From Quercus robur (lineage: Eukaryota; Streptophyta; Magnoliopsida; Fagales; Fagaceae): a stretch of 64,000 nt of DNA. The translations under genes were made by a program, and so were the position numbers. This document shows positions 23,501 through 32,977 of the stretch, one piece after another. Location: contig NC_065541.1 in assembly GCF_932294415.1 (NCBI RefSeq), positions 54,228,290 to 54,292,289 of the forward strand, in the 5' to 3' direction. Under the pieces are notes generated by a model. The model was not told the origin of the DNA, did not search any database, and worked only from the letters and a program-made list of their open reading frames with translations. Position 1 is the stretch's first letter. Every line of letters begins with the position of its first letter.

Positions 23501-24965
23501 TATTTAAAACACATTGCAATTAAAAGCAAATCAATTTATGTATTGTTCCTTTCTGTTCATCATGAAAAATAATATTGGGAGGGGAGGGGGAGGCAGGTCA
23601 AAGCCGTGACATAGGAGGGGAGAATTTTCATAATTTACAAAACAGAGGCAAGTTCTGCTCAAAAGGTTGGGAAAAAAAATATTAAAACCTTATCAGACAA
23701 TCAAATAATAACAACCATAAAAAAATAAAACAAGAACCAACCTGTTCAAAGACAGGGAAAGATATCCATTCAGGAAAATTTTCACCGCAAATTTTCTTCA
23801 AATCTTCTCGATCAAGGGACCCAAGGAGTTTTATATCAACAGCCTACAAAAGAAAAGAATCATACTGGATATTTTGCACCAAGTGAATGAATTCCGCCTG
23901 AAATATGAAGTCAATCTTTAGATATACATGCCCAATCTTAAGTTTTTTACATTTCAACAATATTACATTCTTTTTTGCTGCTACTCATTAAGTGCATTTT
24001 ATCCCTCTTTCTTTCCTAATAAGTTAAAGGTAAAACAACAACATTTTTTTGTTGTTGATAGATTGTTACTAGCGGTAGAGGAGGGATTTGAACGCTAGTT
24101 CCCCTCATAAAGGAGACCAATCAATGCCATTGAATTACAAGGCTCTTGAAAACTACTTAAAACTTTTCAGCCATAGTAAAAACTAAAAAGATCTAATGTT
24201 TGCAGATCTCGTACCTCACTTCCTTCTTCTTTTTTCTTTCTAATTATTCTTGGTTCTAATTGAAATGTCAGCTCAGCTAAAGCTGCTGAAAAGATACCCA
24301 CTAGCATCAGCAAGCAACAAAGGCCCCAGATGAGCAGAAGGGTCCAAATAGGTAACTAGTTGGCTCCAAGAAACAGGTCTAACAAGATAATTGCCTTATT
24401 GTGCACATCTTCTATGCAAGTAATCCGACTTCGGCTTAAAAACCTTTAGCAATCATTTGCTAAGGGTTGGTGCCCCAAACACCAGTGTACGTGCTTAGTG
24501 TCATATATTTTGTTCACAACTGATCCCAACCCAGAATTGACAGCCGACGTAAAATTTAGTCACTCTATTATGTATTGTTCCACTACATATTCTTGTTGTT
24601 TACCAAAAAATAAAAATACACCTGGAAGTGCATTTGATACCAGAACTAACAGAAATTGCCACATTTCGCCGAAATTTAACCATCTCAGAATAATGCTAAA
24701 CTTGAAATTTTTACAAGCCCTCAAGATATCTCTAACCTATCAAAACAATAATCACTCTCACACCGCAAATTGTTTAACAACAAAAGGAATTCAACGACAA
24801 CAGCAAATTAGAACGAAACGAAGCTTAGGATGATACGAACTATCGTAAAAATTGGCATACCTTAGCAATTCGCTTGGTGCTTCGGTAACGCATCATGTGT
24901 TTCCATCCAGCCATCAACGCAATCCCGAACAACATCCCCATGAAAACCCCCGAAATCAACCCCAT
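12103..24965 (-). CDS. CLB1: SMP/C2 calcium-dependent lipid-binding protein, CLB1/SYT7 (NTMC2T4) type
   Basis: Eleven exons (minus strand): 24965-24861, 23843-23742, 23177-23127, 22285-22165, 18693-18572, 18439-18341, 17148-17068, 16981-16896, 16602-16377, 12834-12670, 12477-12103. All introns are GT-AG and phases join cleanly to 1,533 bp, 510 residues, the length I recall for Arabidopsis CLB1 (At3g61050). An N-terminal membrane anchor (about 1-25, starting MGLISGVFMG) is followed by an SMP-type domain (about 67-246), which in extended synaptotagmins carries lipids at ER-plasma membrane contacts. One C2 domain follows (about 257-375) with acidic residues at 275, 286, 334, 336 and 340 that fit calcium loops. 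The tail has a short Glu/Lys helix (390-415), a Gly-rich pseudo-repeat (434-474) and GRTITGQ. The ATG at 24965 starts the conserved N terminus; an upstream in-frame extension is 5' UTR. No break was found. Introns 4 and 9 (about 3.5 kb each) carry transposon debris. Confidence 0.95.
13245..14040 (-). mobile_element. 5'-truncated LINE 3' end in intron 9
   Basis: Minus-strand translation gives the zinc-finger-RVT tail of plant L1-type LINEs: a WGKILTIDN motif, a degraded C-x2-C pair and HLLLHC at about 13600-13700, preceded upstream by a fragment ending WEWIVDIL (about 13881-14030). The frame has at least one in-frame stop (about 13597) and frame changes. The A-tail of the element corresponds to the T-run at about 13248. 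It lies in the same orientation as the host gene, within its intron 9. Confidence 0.7.
14519..15015 (-). mobile_element. Second 5'-truncated LINE 3' end in intron 9
   Basis: Minus-strand translation from 15003 reads C-C-C-D-G-E-T-V-D-H-F-L-L-H-C, then W-L-V-W-T-E-R-N-K-H-F. This is the same zinc-finger-RVT C terminus as the neighbouring element, followed by a poly-A tail seen as a T-run at 14519-14537. Only the last ~0.5 kb remains, typical of 5' truncation during target-primed reverse transcription. Confidence 0.75.
15441..15825. repeat. 192-bp tandem duplication in intron 9
   Basis: The blocks 15441-15632 and 15633-15825 both run from CCTATAGTTAACTTTAATCC to CTAAATTGGACTCT with only scattered differences. 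A recent local duplication with no coding content. Confidence 0.85.
17298..17952. mobile_element. Harbinger-type MITE in intron 6
   Basis: 655 bp flanked by TTA (17295-17297 and 17953-17955). Imperfect terminal inverted repeats: left GACTGAATTTGATAGAA, right reverse-complemented GGAATGGTTTGGTAGAA, each followed by a GGGAGGAT-like subterminal motif. No coding capacity. Confidence 0.6.
19166..19329 (-). mobile_element. SINE in intron 4 with 17-bp target-site duplication
   Basis: Perfect direct repeats TCCCTGAGCAAATAGTT flank the insert at 19149-19165 and 19330-19346. On the minus strand the body begins with an A-box-like GATGTAATGGTCACTC, has a B-box-like GAGGTTCAAGTTTTC, and ends in an A-rich tail (T-rich at 19166-19188 on plus). 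It belongs to the same family as the copy at 28436-28587. Confidence 0.85.
19551..19594. repeat. (AG)22 microsatellite
   Basis: Uninterrupted AG dinucleotide tract in intron 4 of the C2 gene. Confidence 0.95.
20462..20520. repeat. Compound (CT)n(CA)n microsatellite
   Basis: About 29 bp of CT followed by about 30 bp of CA with one CG interruption, in intron 4. Likely polymorphic. Confidence 0.95.
20970..21135. repeat. Short tandem duplication in intron 4
   Basis: Two copies of a ~90-bp block: A-rich run, then AATAAGAATTA, then GAAGAAGAAATAAGCAAC and TAATGAAAGCTC. Copies end near 21054 and 21131. No coding content. Confidence 0.7.
24051..24152 (-). mobile_element. SINE in intron 1
   Basis: On the minus strand the block reads AAGAGCCTTGTAATTCAATGG (A-box region), GCGTTCAAATCCCTCC (B-box) and then a tail rich in A and AAC, the pattern of tRNA-derived plant SINEs. 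Flanking duplications are not clear. Confidence 0.6.
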
Positions 24966-26942
24966 TTTCCTTTTTCTTTTCCTCAGATTCCAATCACAAA
25001 TTCCTCTAAAAAAAACCAACAACAACAACTAAATAACCAAAAATTCATAACCGAATTTCAAAAAAAAAGAAACAAAAAGCACAAATTAACAAACACATAC
25101 ATGAGTGAGAGAGAGAGAGAGGCGTAGACTTACAGAGAGAGTAACTGACGAAAAGGAGAGGGAATGGATGAGGGAGAGAGAGAAATAATTGTGAAGTTTT
25201 TCTCACTCTAGAAAGTATCGGTTTTCTTTTTTAGTGTCTGGCACTGGCTGGTTCTAAACGTCGCAATCTCAGAGAGCTGTGGGAATTCATTGTTAGCTTT
25301 TATTATTATTACTACTTCCTCATTTTTGGAAAAAAAAAAAAAAATACAATTTATATATATATTACGAAGCATTTGCATTCAATTTCAAGGCCTGTAGGCC
25401 ATACCCATAGAGAAGAGAAGAGAATAGCCTCTCTGTCTTCTCCTTCAGCCTTTTCGGTTTGATACTTATAAAAAAGTATTTTCAACCGACACGTTAGAAT
25501 ATATAAATGTATCGTATGTATTAATTTGTAATTTGCAATTACATTTTTGGCCCGTTGGGTTCTTTGACTTTCTGGCAATATCTAAAGCTGAAGTGAAGAG
25601 CCAAGAGAGAGCCAAATATGCGAGGGATAAAATTGGATAATAGCTTTTAAATAGTAAATACTAAAAAAGTATACGAACTTTTCTTTTTTTGGGTGTTTCT
25701 ACTATTCATCTCCAGTGCGTATGAATCCCGTGTGTTTGACTGTTTGTGTTACCGACTTGACATCAAATCTCAATTTCGCAATCCTAACAGCTTTTTAATC
25801 CTTTTGTTTGTACCAAACTACCAATCAAGATTCGCTGCCCCTCCATTAGAGGAAGAATATAATTTTTTTTGTTTTTTTAAAGAATTTTAATATAACGTGG
25901 ATTGGTTGGCATTGTTAAATGAAAAATGATCAAACCGTTACTTTTTGGGTAAATTTTATTAGTATTATTTTCCCCATTTCTTTTAGTTTTTGGCAGTGAG
26001 ATTCGAGTATACAATATTTGATCCAAAAGAAGGTGGAAGTAGCAGAGTTTATGATTGACCAAGTTTAGTCATGTGTACACATGTGCCGCTTTACGCGTTT
26101 TTTAGGATCCACAGAAACCGAGCATAGAGTCATGTCGTTTGCTCTTCTTCATTTGGTTCGTTGTTTTCTTTCTTTCTCTTTTTTTTTTGGCCTGAATTTT
26201 CAACATTTTCTTATTTGTAGCCACATTTTCTATACTCTTGCTGACGATACTCTTGAATACTAGCCCTTACACCAATTTATATTTAACATCAATCATGCAC
26301 AAATCACAGTGACGTGCAACACATTTTCAATTTTGATGTTGCAATTCGTCAAAAGGCGTTTTAACTTTTGTGGGATCCTTCCGTTACATATATTTATCAT
26401 TGAACTTCTTTGCTTTGTTCTTGTAGTTCTGTTTTTCAGCTTTTTTATTTTATTTTAATTTTTATATATATATAAACACACAATCTTATATTGCAAATCT
26501 TCAAAAGGCTTTTTAACTTCCATTCCTACCATCTGGTCAACTGTAAACTTGCCTTGAGCCCAAGGCAATCCTTGCCACAGATTTCAAGTAACGTAGGTAC
26601 AGGAAAATTGTGATTGTGACATATATAATAAGTAACCAAATTTCACAGAAAGGAAAAGAAGAAAAAAAAATCTCAATGTATTTTATCATTAAAATCAACA
26701 AGAAATGAGAAATACAACCGTAAGCAGTGATCCAGAAGTTTGTTTTATAATCCATATAGAAAGAAAGAAAGAATGTAATCCACTCTAAAGTCTAAAGGCC
26801 ATGTATTTCAAGTATTTTTCAACTCTTTCTCCAGCTGGCCGACATATGTGATGCAATTACTAAAATATCCTACAACAACAATCAAAATACCATCTCTACC
26901 CCCAACGGGCCCCACCCTTAAAAAAAATACTATAATTTAAAT
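24966..26942. other. Spacer between the C2 gene and the phytocyanin gene
   Basis: 24966 to about 25200 is probably the 5' UTR and core promoter of the C2 gene, with GA-rich tracts at about 25110 and 25175 (CT-rich in the transcript). The right edge should hold the phytocyanin 3' UTR. Between them is AT-rich sequence with an AT microsatellite near 26464-26474 and no recognisable gene. Confidence 0.45.
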
Positions 26943-27800
26943 TCAAAAAACAGACAGCAATTCAAAAAGAATAAAAAAACTAACACACAACACGCCGGTC
27001 AGACTAGCGCCGGCTCTGAAGCCTGAGTTCGCCGGCGACTGGGGGAAAGTGATCGGCGGAAACTGAGCCGAATCGGAACCAGGTGGCTCGAGGTACGGCG
27101 GCGGAGGTGGCTGGTTGAGGTATGGAGGCAAACCGAGGCCGTGATTGACTTGGATCTCGAAGGCCATGCCGCTTTGGCATTGAGCACCGTCGTCGGCGTC
27201 GGAGAAGTAGTAGTTGGGACCCACGATGGTCAACGGCACCGCCACGGTCAACGATTTCTCGAACTGGTTCTGGCCGCCGTCGTACTGGTACGTATCACCG
27301 TCCTCGGATTCGTCCATGGTGCAGTTCCGGTATACGGTTTCGTTGTAGGTCTGGATCACCGTCGTGTTCGAAATCGAAATGAAAACTACAGAAAATTTTA
27401 ACAAAACGACAAGATTAATTATTTAACTAAGAACTAAAAAAAGTAACAGAGAAATTTTTTTAAAAAAAAAGAATGTCGTTTGGATGCTCAGAAAGTGAGA
27501 GCAGCGAAAGCTCAGTGAAAACGACATCGTCTTGATCCGTCAAAAAGAAATAAAATGCTATAGTTGCTTACTGAGATAGTCTCCGAGATTGAAGGTCTGG
27601 GTGGCGGCCCAAGTGGAGTAATTAGTGGCGGAAGTGTTGGTGGTGGAATTGAAGAACCACCCGACGGTGCCGCCCACGGTGTGGTTGGTGTAACCGGTGG
27701 CTGGAGCAGGAGCAGGAGCGTTTGATGCGGCTGTAGCGGCGGCGATCAGTAGTGCAATCATGACCGTTAGATTCGCCATGGTCAATGTCGCCATGGCCAT
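26943..27800 (-). CDS. Phytocyanin / early-nodulin-like protein with degenerate copper site
   Basis: Two exons, 27800-27572 and 27385-26943, with a GT-AG intron (GTAAGC donor, TTTTCTGTAG acceptor), give 672 bp, 223 residues. A signal peptide (about 1-25) is followed by a plastocyanin-like domain (about 36-157), a Pro-rich linker (about 163-195) and a hydrophobic C-terminal tail (204-223) that fits a GPI-anchor signal. The protein is presumably on the outer face of the plasma membrane. The disulfide pair is kept (Cys98, Cys146). Of the type-1 copper ligands, the two His and the Cys are replaced (Asn near 83, Ser/Asp near 138-139, Ala/Gln near 144-145); only a Met at 150 remains at the axial position. 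It therefore probably binds no copper, as in early-nodulin-like proteins. I used the Met at 27800; an in-frame Met further upstream (27854) would add a Lys run encoded by a T-tract and is unlikely. Confidence 0.88.
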
Positions 27801-28161
27801 TGGGTCTGACGACTTTTTTTTTTTTTTTTTTTTTTTCCCGATTTGAGAGTTCAATTGGGGTTGTTAAGCTGTACCTGCTTAGCTGTGTGTTCTTTATGGG
27901 CTTTCTTGAAAGAGTTCTGCTGCTACATTTTTTTTTTTATAGAGGTTTGTTAATTAAAAGAATTGTATAATGTGTCACTGTAAGTCAACAACTCAATGCT
28001 ACAGGGAAGATGGGTGCTGTGCTTCCGGGCTGTGGAGTGTGGACCATGTGGTTCGTGCAGTCCAAAGAGGCAGGGCACCAATTCAAACCTCTCTTATTCC
28101 TTTCATTTATTTTTATTTATCAGAGTAAATTACACTTTCAATTCTAAATTATCACCTTAAT

Positions 28162-28193
<32 letters not shown>

Positions 28194-28435
28194 TATCGAA
28201 ATGCACAACCAACCCCCTTATTTTAAAAATATTAAACCTCTATCATATGTTTTGCTATTAACTCTAAAGAAATTTAACAATGAAAAAAAATCAACTAATC
28301 CATTAACGGTTTATTTTAAAAGAAGAGATAAATGATTTTTCAATGTTAAATTCTGTTATACTTAGCATCAAAACAAATAATAGGAGGACATTGAAATAAA
28401 ATTATGACATTAGAGTCAATTCTCGGTTTCAATAT
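27801..28435. other. Phytocyanin promoter side and AT-rich spacer
   Basis: A T-run at 27815-27837 lies directly before the phytocyanin ATG. The rest is AT-rich with a (TA)n stretch at 28164-28180. No gene recognised. Confidence 0.4.
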
Positions 28436-28587
28436 ACTTTTGGTGTGATGGTTACTCCACAAGTATAAGTGCCTATGAGGTGTAGGGGAGTTTAAGTCTC
28501 CAGGAAGAAACTTCACACATATATATACTTAAATTATACTAGAGTAGAATTTTTATCTTGTATATATTAAAAAAAAAAAAAAAGTAG
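28436..28587 (+). mobile_element. SINE, same family as the one in intron 4
   Basis: Carries TTGGTGTGATGGTTACTCC (A-box), AGTTTAAGTCTCC (B-box), the CTTCACACATATATA block and a poly-A tail at 28569-28583. It matches the reverse complement of 19166-19329 along its length. It lies just outside the CYP76 duplication. Confidence 0.75.
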
Positions 28588-28815
28588 AAGAATGTAATTT
28601 GCCCTATTATTAGTAAGATATATAATATGTAGCAGCCATTTAATTTTCTGTTAATAAATTCATGTTTTTGGTAATTAACTAATCATGCACTCTTTTCATC
28701 TTGTCAATTTGTTTGCTCTTCGTGCTGAGTTATATGATAAAATTTTTTTAACTTTGTTTAGTACTTTAGTATAGAATTAACCAATATTTTGCTAAATTAA
28801 AATGCAAATATGATG

Positions 28816-28934
28816 CCAAAGGTCTTGTAGCTGAATTGGCACCTCCCCATGCACAAAGTGCTTGGGGGTTTGGGGGGAAAGGGTTTGAGCTGCGGGGTTA
28901 GCAGCATGTTGTAATTATTTCTCAAAAAAAAAAA
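28816..28934 (+). mobile_element. SINE present only in duplication copy 1
   Basis: Body with A-box-like TTGTAGCTGAATTGG and B-box-like GGGTTTGAGCTGCGG plus an A-tail, flanked by perfect 15-bp repeats AATGCAAATATGATG (28801-28815 and 28935-28949). Copy 2 has the empty site, with a single AATGCAAATATGATG at about 40848-40862. The insertion therefore postdates the duplication. Confidence 0.9.
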
Positions 28935-29183
28935 AAATGCAAATATGATGACATAATGCAAATAAAGGAAAAAAGTCTAGCTGATGGACCCCTTTTTATG
29001 TGTATGTGGGCTGAACATGTGTGTGTCGGTTTTTAACTTTATATCCAATGCGGACCTAGGCTAAGTGTATGTTTCGGATTTGGGCTAGGCTATAAGAGCT
29101 GATGGGCCCAAGATTGAGAGCTGATGGGCTGGTGCTAGAGGGTTGGACCTACGGTTGGGCCCAAAACTGAAATTATCAACCAA

Positions 29184-29890
29184 TTGGTTGATGATTTTTT
29201 TGGCAATTGGACAGTGAGGCTAGCACCAAAAAATGAACATGTCCACACACGAATGGATGGTTTTAGTATTACTAGTGTGTGTTGCACATGCAAGACATGT
29301 GCTGGCCTTTTAGTGAGAAAATTAATATAATTTTTTTTTGTTGAAGACGTATGTATGAAATTGGTTGATAATTTTTTTGGCAATTGGACAGTGAGGCTAG
29401 CACCAAAAATGAACATGTCCACACACGAATGGATGGTTTTAGTATTACTAGTGTGTGTTGCACATGCAAGACATGTGCTGGCCTTTTAGTGAGAAAATTA
29501 ATATAATTTTTTTTTTTGTTGAAGACGTATGTATGAAATTGGTTGATAATTTTTTTGGCAATTGGACAGTGAGGCTAGCACCAACAAATGAACATGTCCA
29601 CACGCGAATGGATGGTTTTAGTATTACTAGTGTGTGTAGCACGTGCAAGACATGTGCTGGCTTTTTAGTGAGAAAATTAATATAAATTTTTTTTGTTGAA
29701 GAAGTATGTATGAAATTGGTTGATAATTTTTTTGGCAATTGGACAATGAGGCTAGCACCAAAAAATGAACATGTCCACACGCGAATGGATGGTTTTAGTA
29801 TTACTAGTGTGTGTTGCACGTGCAAGACATGTGCTGGCCTTTTAGTAAGAAAATTAATATAATTTTTTTTTTGTTGTTGAAGAAGTATGA
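29184..29890. repeat. Four-unit 177-bp tandem repeat
   Basis: Units start with TTGGTTGAT at 29184, 29361, 29539 and 29716 and share TTTTTTTGGCAATTGGAC, the AATGGATGGTTTTAGTATTA block and the AAGACATGTGCTGGC motif. They are highly similar. The array is absent at the matching place in copy 2. Open frames across it are by-products of the repeat. Confidence 0.92.
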
Positions 29891-30219
29891 AGTCATGTAC
29901 TTAAATTTAAAATAATTATTTGAATATCTATGTACTATGACAATTTCTTAGAACAGTAAATATAATATCTACTCACCAAAAAATGCTACAAAGAATGATA
30001 ATGAATGTCATCATCTTTCTACAATATTTAAATTTTCGCAATGAATGATAATTGTGGGGGAGGATTTGTTCCAAGCCCACAAGCAGTTTGCCCGCTTTGG
30101 GGCCAAAGGACCCGCATGGCTTTGTTCTTTGCAAGTGACGTGAGCAATTTTTGAGACCTGCTCCTACATCGAAGAAAGATGTGCCCCACTTATGCCTTGT
30201 AAGCCTTAGCTGAAGGCAA

Positions 30220-31631
30220 GAGTGTACCACTATAACACTTTATTTTTAGCTATGGTGGGTCCTAGCTTGATATTTTATTATTTTATTTTAAAGCAATGTT
30301 ACGTCCACAATATTTTCATAATAAATCTTAGATGCTAAATTGCTACTGGTTTTAAATTGCGTTAACCATTTTTAACCGTGCATTTAAAAATAAAATAAAA
30401 AGCCAACTGAAGAAAATTGTGCCTAAAACAATGAGTTTTGGCTTACTAAATTTGACTAAACAAAAAAAGAAGCCTAGGAACACAACAAAATATCACACAA
30501 AAAAAAAGTTTAGGAATATAACAAAATGTCACAACATTTTCGTAATATTTTTTATTTCCAGCTGTGGTAGGTCCCGGATTGATATTTTATTATTTAATTT
30601 TTACGTCTACAGTATTTTCACAACAAATCTTAGGTAAAAAATTATTACTGGTTTTAAAATTATGCATTAAAAAAAAAAAAACAAAACAAAAAGACAATAC
30701 AAGAAAATTGTGCGTGAAACGTACAATGAATTTTGGCTCATCCAATTTGACTATATATACTAAAAAAGAAGTCTAAGATTACAACAAAATATTGAAACAT
30801 TTTCATAGTACTTTTATTTTTAGGATCTGAATAAATATATATTTTTATTTTATTTGAGAGAAATGCTACATCCATAACATTTTTAGAACAAATTATAAAT
30901 GACAAGTTGTTATTGGTTTTAAATTGAATCCACTACTGATAGCACTTTTTTATCCTTCAAAAATACCTTGCCACATAAAATTTGTTACAAAATTATTGTG
31001 AAAATGTTGTGTACATAGCATTTCTTTTTATTTTATTTTATTTTGATCTATAAGGAACTGAGATCTCGTGATTGTGAAAATATTGTGACAAAAAGAAGAT
31101 GTTATAACATTTTCATAATACCTTTATTTTTAGTTGTGGTTGGTCTCAGTCTCTTATTTTATTATTTTATTTTAACCTTTAAAAAATTGACACCTCAATA
31201 ATGATGAAAATATTGTAAAATTTTGTTGCGTTAGTGTAATTGTGTATGCACATATAATATTTAAAAGCACAAGAAAAACAAGCGTATTGTGAAAAAAAAA
31301 AAGGCCCAATAAACAGTGCAAATTGTCAATAATTGTGAAAATATTGTACGAATTTGTTAAGTCACATACACATATAAATATTTAAAAGAAAAGACAAAAA
31401 CAGCACAAACAAAACTGGCATACTGTGGTTTGTGGACAAAAAAATAAAAGCCTAATGAACAATGTTGTGACAGTGTTGCGAAAAATGTTGTGGATATAAT
31501 ACTTCTTTTTTTATAATACCTTTAGTTTTAGTTGTGGATGATTCTAGTATGATATTTTATTTTAACCTATAAGGAATTAAAATATCAATAATTGCAAAAT
31601 TATTGTGACAATTTATTGTGTTAACTACCAT

Positions 31632-31640
<9 letters not shown>
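30220..31640. repeat. Degenerate tandem array in copy 1
   Basis: Five diverged units spaced 260-390 bp, each with a TTTATTTTTAG-type lead, GATATTTTATT, then a 'caacattttcacaa' and 'attggttttaaat' motif (leads near 30240, 30547, 30809, 31122, 31510). The same array occurs in copy 2 (41800-43230), so it predates the duplication. Confidence 0.65.
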
Positions 31641-31667
<27 letters not shown>

Positions 31668-31851
31668 GTGGACAAGACGATATTATGCCGAAAAAAAAAA
31701 GAAGAAAAAAAAAAAAGAAGAAAAGGAAAAGGAAAAGAAAGCAGCAACAGTGCACTAGTGCAGAGGTTGAAACCAAAGCACTATAGTTATAGTGCCAATT
31801 GAACAAACCAAATTGGCATTGTAGCAACTGTTTAAAACTTATTAAAAAAAA

Positions 31852-32977
31852 GGGTAAATTCCAGAAACCTACCCTGAGGTTTGAGGAAATACCAACCAGG
31901 TCCATGAGATTTCAAAATTGTCCACTATAGTCCATAAGGACAATTTTATCCTAATGGAGTTAATTTCTGTTACTTATTTTTCTTTCTCCCTCTCATCCCT
32001 CTATTTCTCTGTTTCTCTCGTTCAACCTCTCCTCTCTTATCTGCCATCCCTTCACAAATTTTCCAAATTTGTTCAGCCAAGTTAGGTCCTCCACACCACT
32101 CTCCACCGAGCCTAACGCCATAGCGACGTTCTTGAAGGCAATGGTTGGCGATTGTCGGTGATGGTCTCTGCGATGGTTGGCGAAGGTCGGCGATGGTCTC
32201 CACAGAGCGTGGGTTTACGGTGGTTTATGGTTTTGGTTTGTGGTTGTGGTCTCAAGTAATGGATCTGTGGGTTGAGTTTGATTTGCAGTGGGGGTGGTTG
32301 TGGGTTCCGATGGAGTGGTGGGTTTACTACAAGTTTTTTGGATTTAAGTTTTGTTGAAGGATTTGGGTTTTGTTGCTGTGTATTTGGCTGAGTTTTGTGG
32401 CCAATGGTGGTTGTGGGTTAAGATATGGTGGTGCTGTGGTGGGTTTGTTGGGTTTTTTTGGATTTGGGTTTTGTTGTTGAGGTGGTGGTTATGGCAGAGG
32501 ATGACGATGATTGGACGGGTGTAGAGGATGATGATGAGACCGCCTAAGGTGAACTCTACTTCATTTTTTTTTCTCTCTCTTTCTCTTGCTCTGGTTTTTT
32601 TTTTTTTTGGATCAATTTTTATTTAGGGAGAGAGAAAGAGAGAGGGGTTGATATGTGGTGAGGAATGAGAGGGTAAGGAGATGGAGGCATTGGACATTGA
32701 AGGGCCTCCGCTCTCAACAAAAAAAAGTGAGGGTTTGCTGGGTTTTTTGGATTTGGGTTTGTCTTTGCTCAGTTTGCATTTTCAGAGGAAGAGAGAGAGA
32801 GAGAGAGAAAGATGAGCTAACAGAGGCTACCGTGAAGAGAGAGAAGAGAGAAGCTAACAGAGGCTAACGGTGATTAGGGACAAATTTGTCTTTAGGGACT
32901 AAAGTGGTCAATTTTGAAATCTCATGAACCTGGTTGGTATTTCCTCAAACCTCGGGGTAGGTTTCTGGAATTTACCC
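31852..32977. mobile_element. 1.13-kb long-TIR transposon, copy 1 only
   Basis: Begins GGGTAAATTCCAGAAACC and ends with its reverse complement. The inverted repeats run about 100 bp at each end with few mismatches. Copy 2 lacks it at the matching place (about 43428). The interior has a CT-rich leader, a GT-rich GGTGGTTGTGGGTT region and a GA run at about 32795-32809, but no transposase. Long TIRs suggest a Mutator-like element; the flanking A-runs hide the target duplication. Confidence 0.85.

Noticed and set aside
27801-27854. Upstream ATG extending the phytocyanin by 18 residues
   Set aside because: The extension is a Lys run encoded by a T-tract and would place charged residues before the signal peptide.
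28816-28934. tRNA gene suggested by A-box and B-box
   Set aside because: No cloverleaf can be formed, and the A-tail plus 15-bp target duplication identify a SINE.
29135-29825. Open frames on the minus strand in the 177-bp array
   Set aside because: By-product of a repeat unit that is a multiple of three; no domain.
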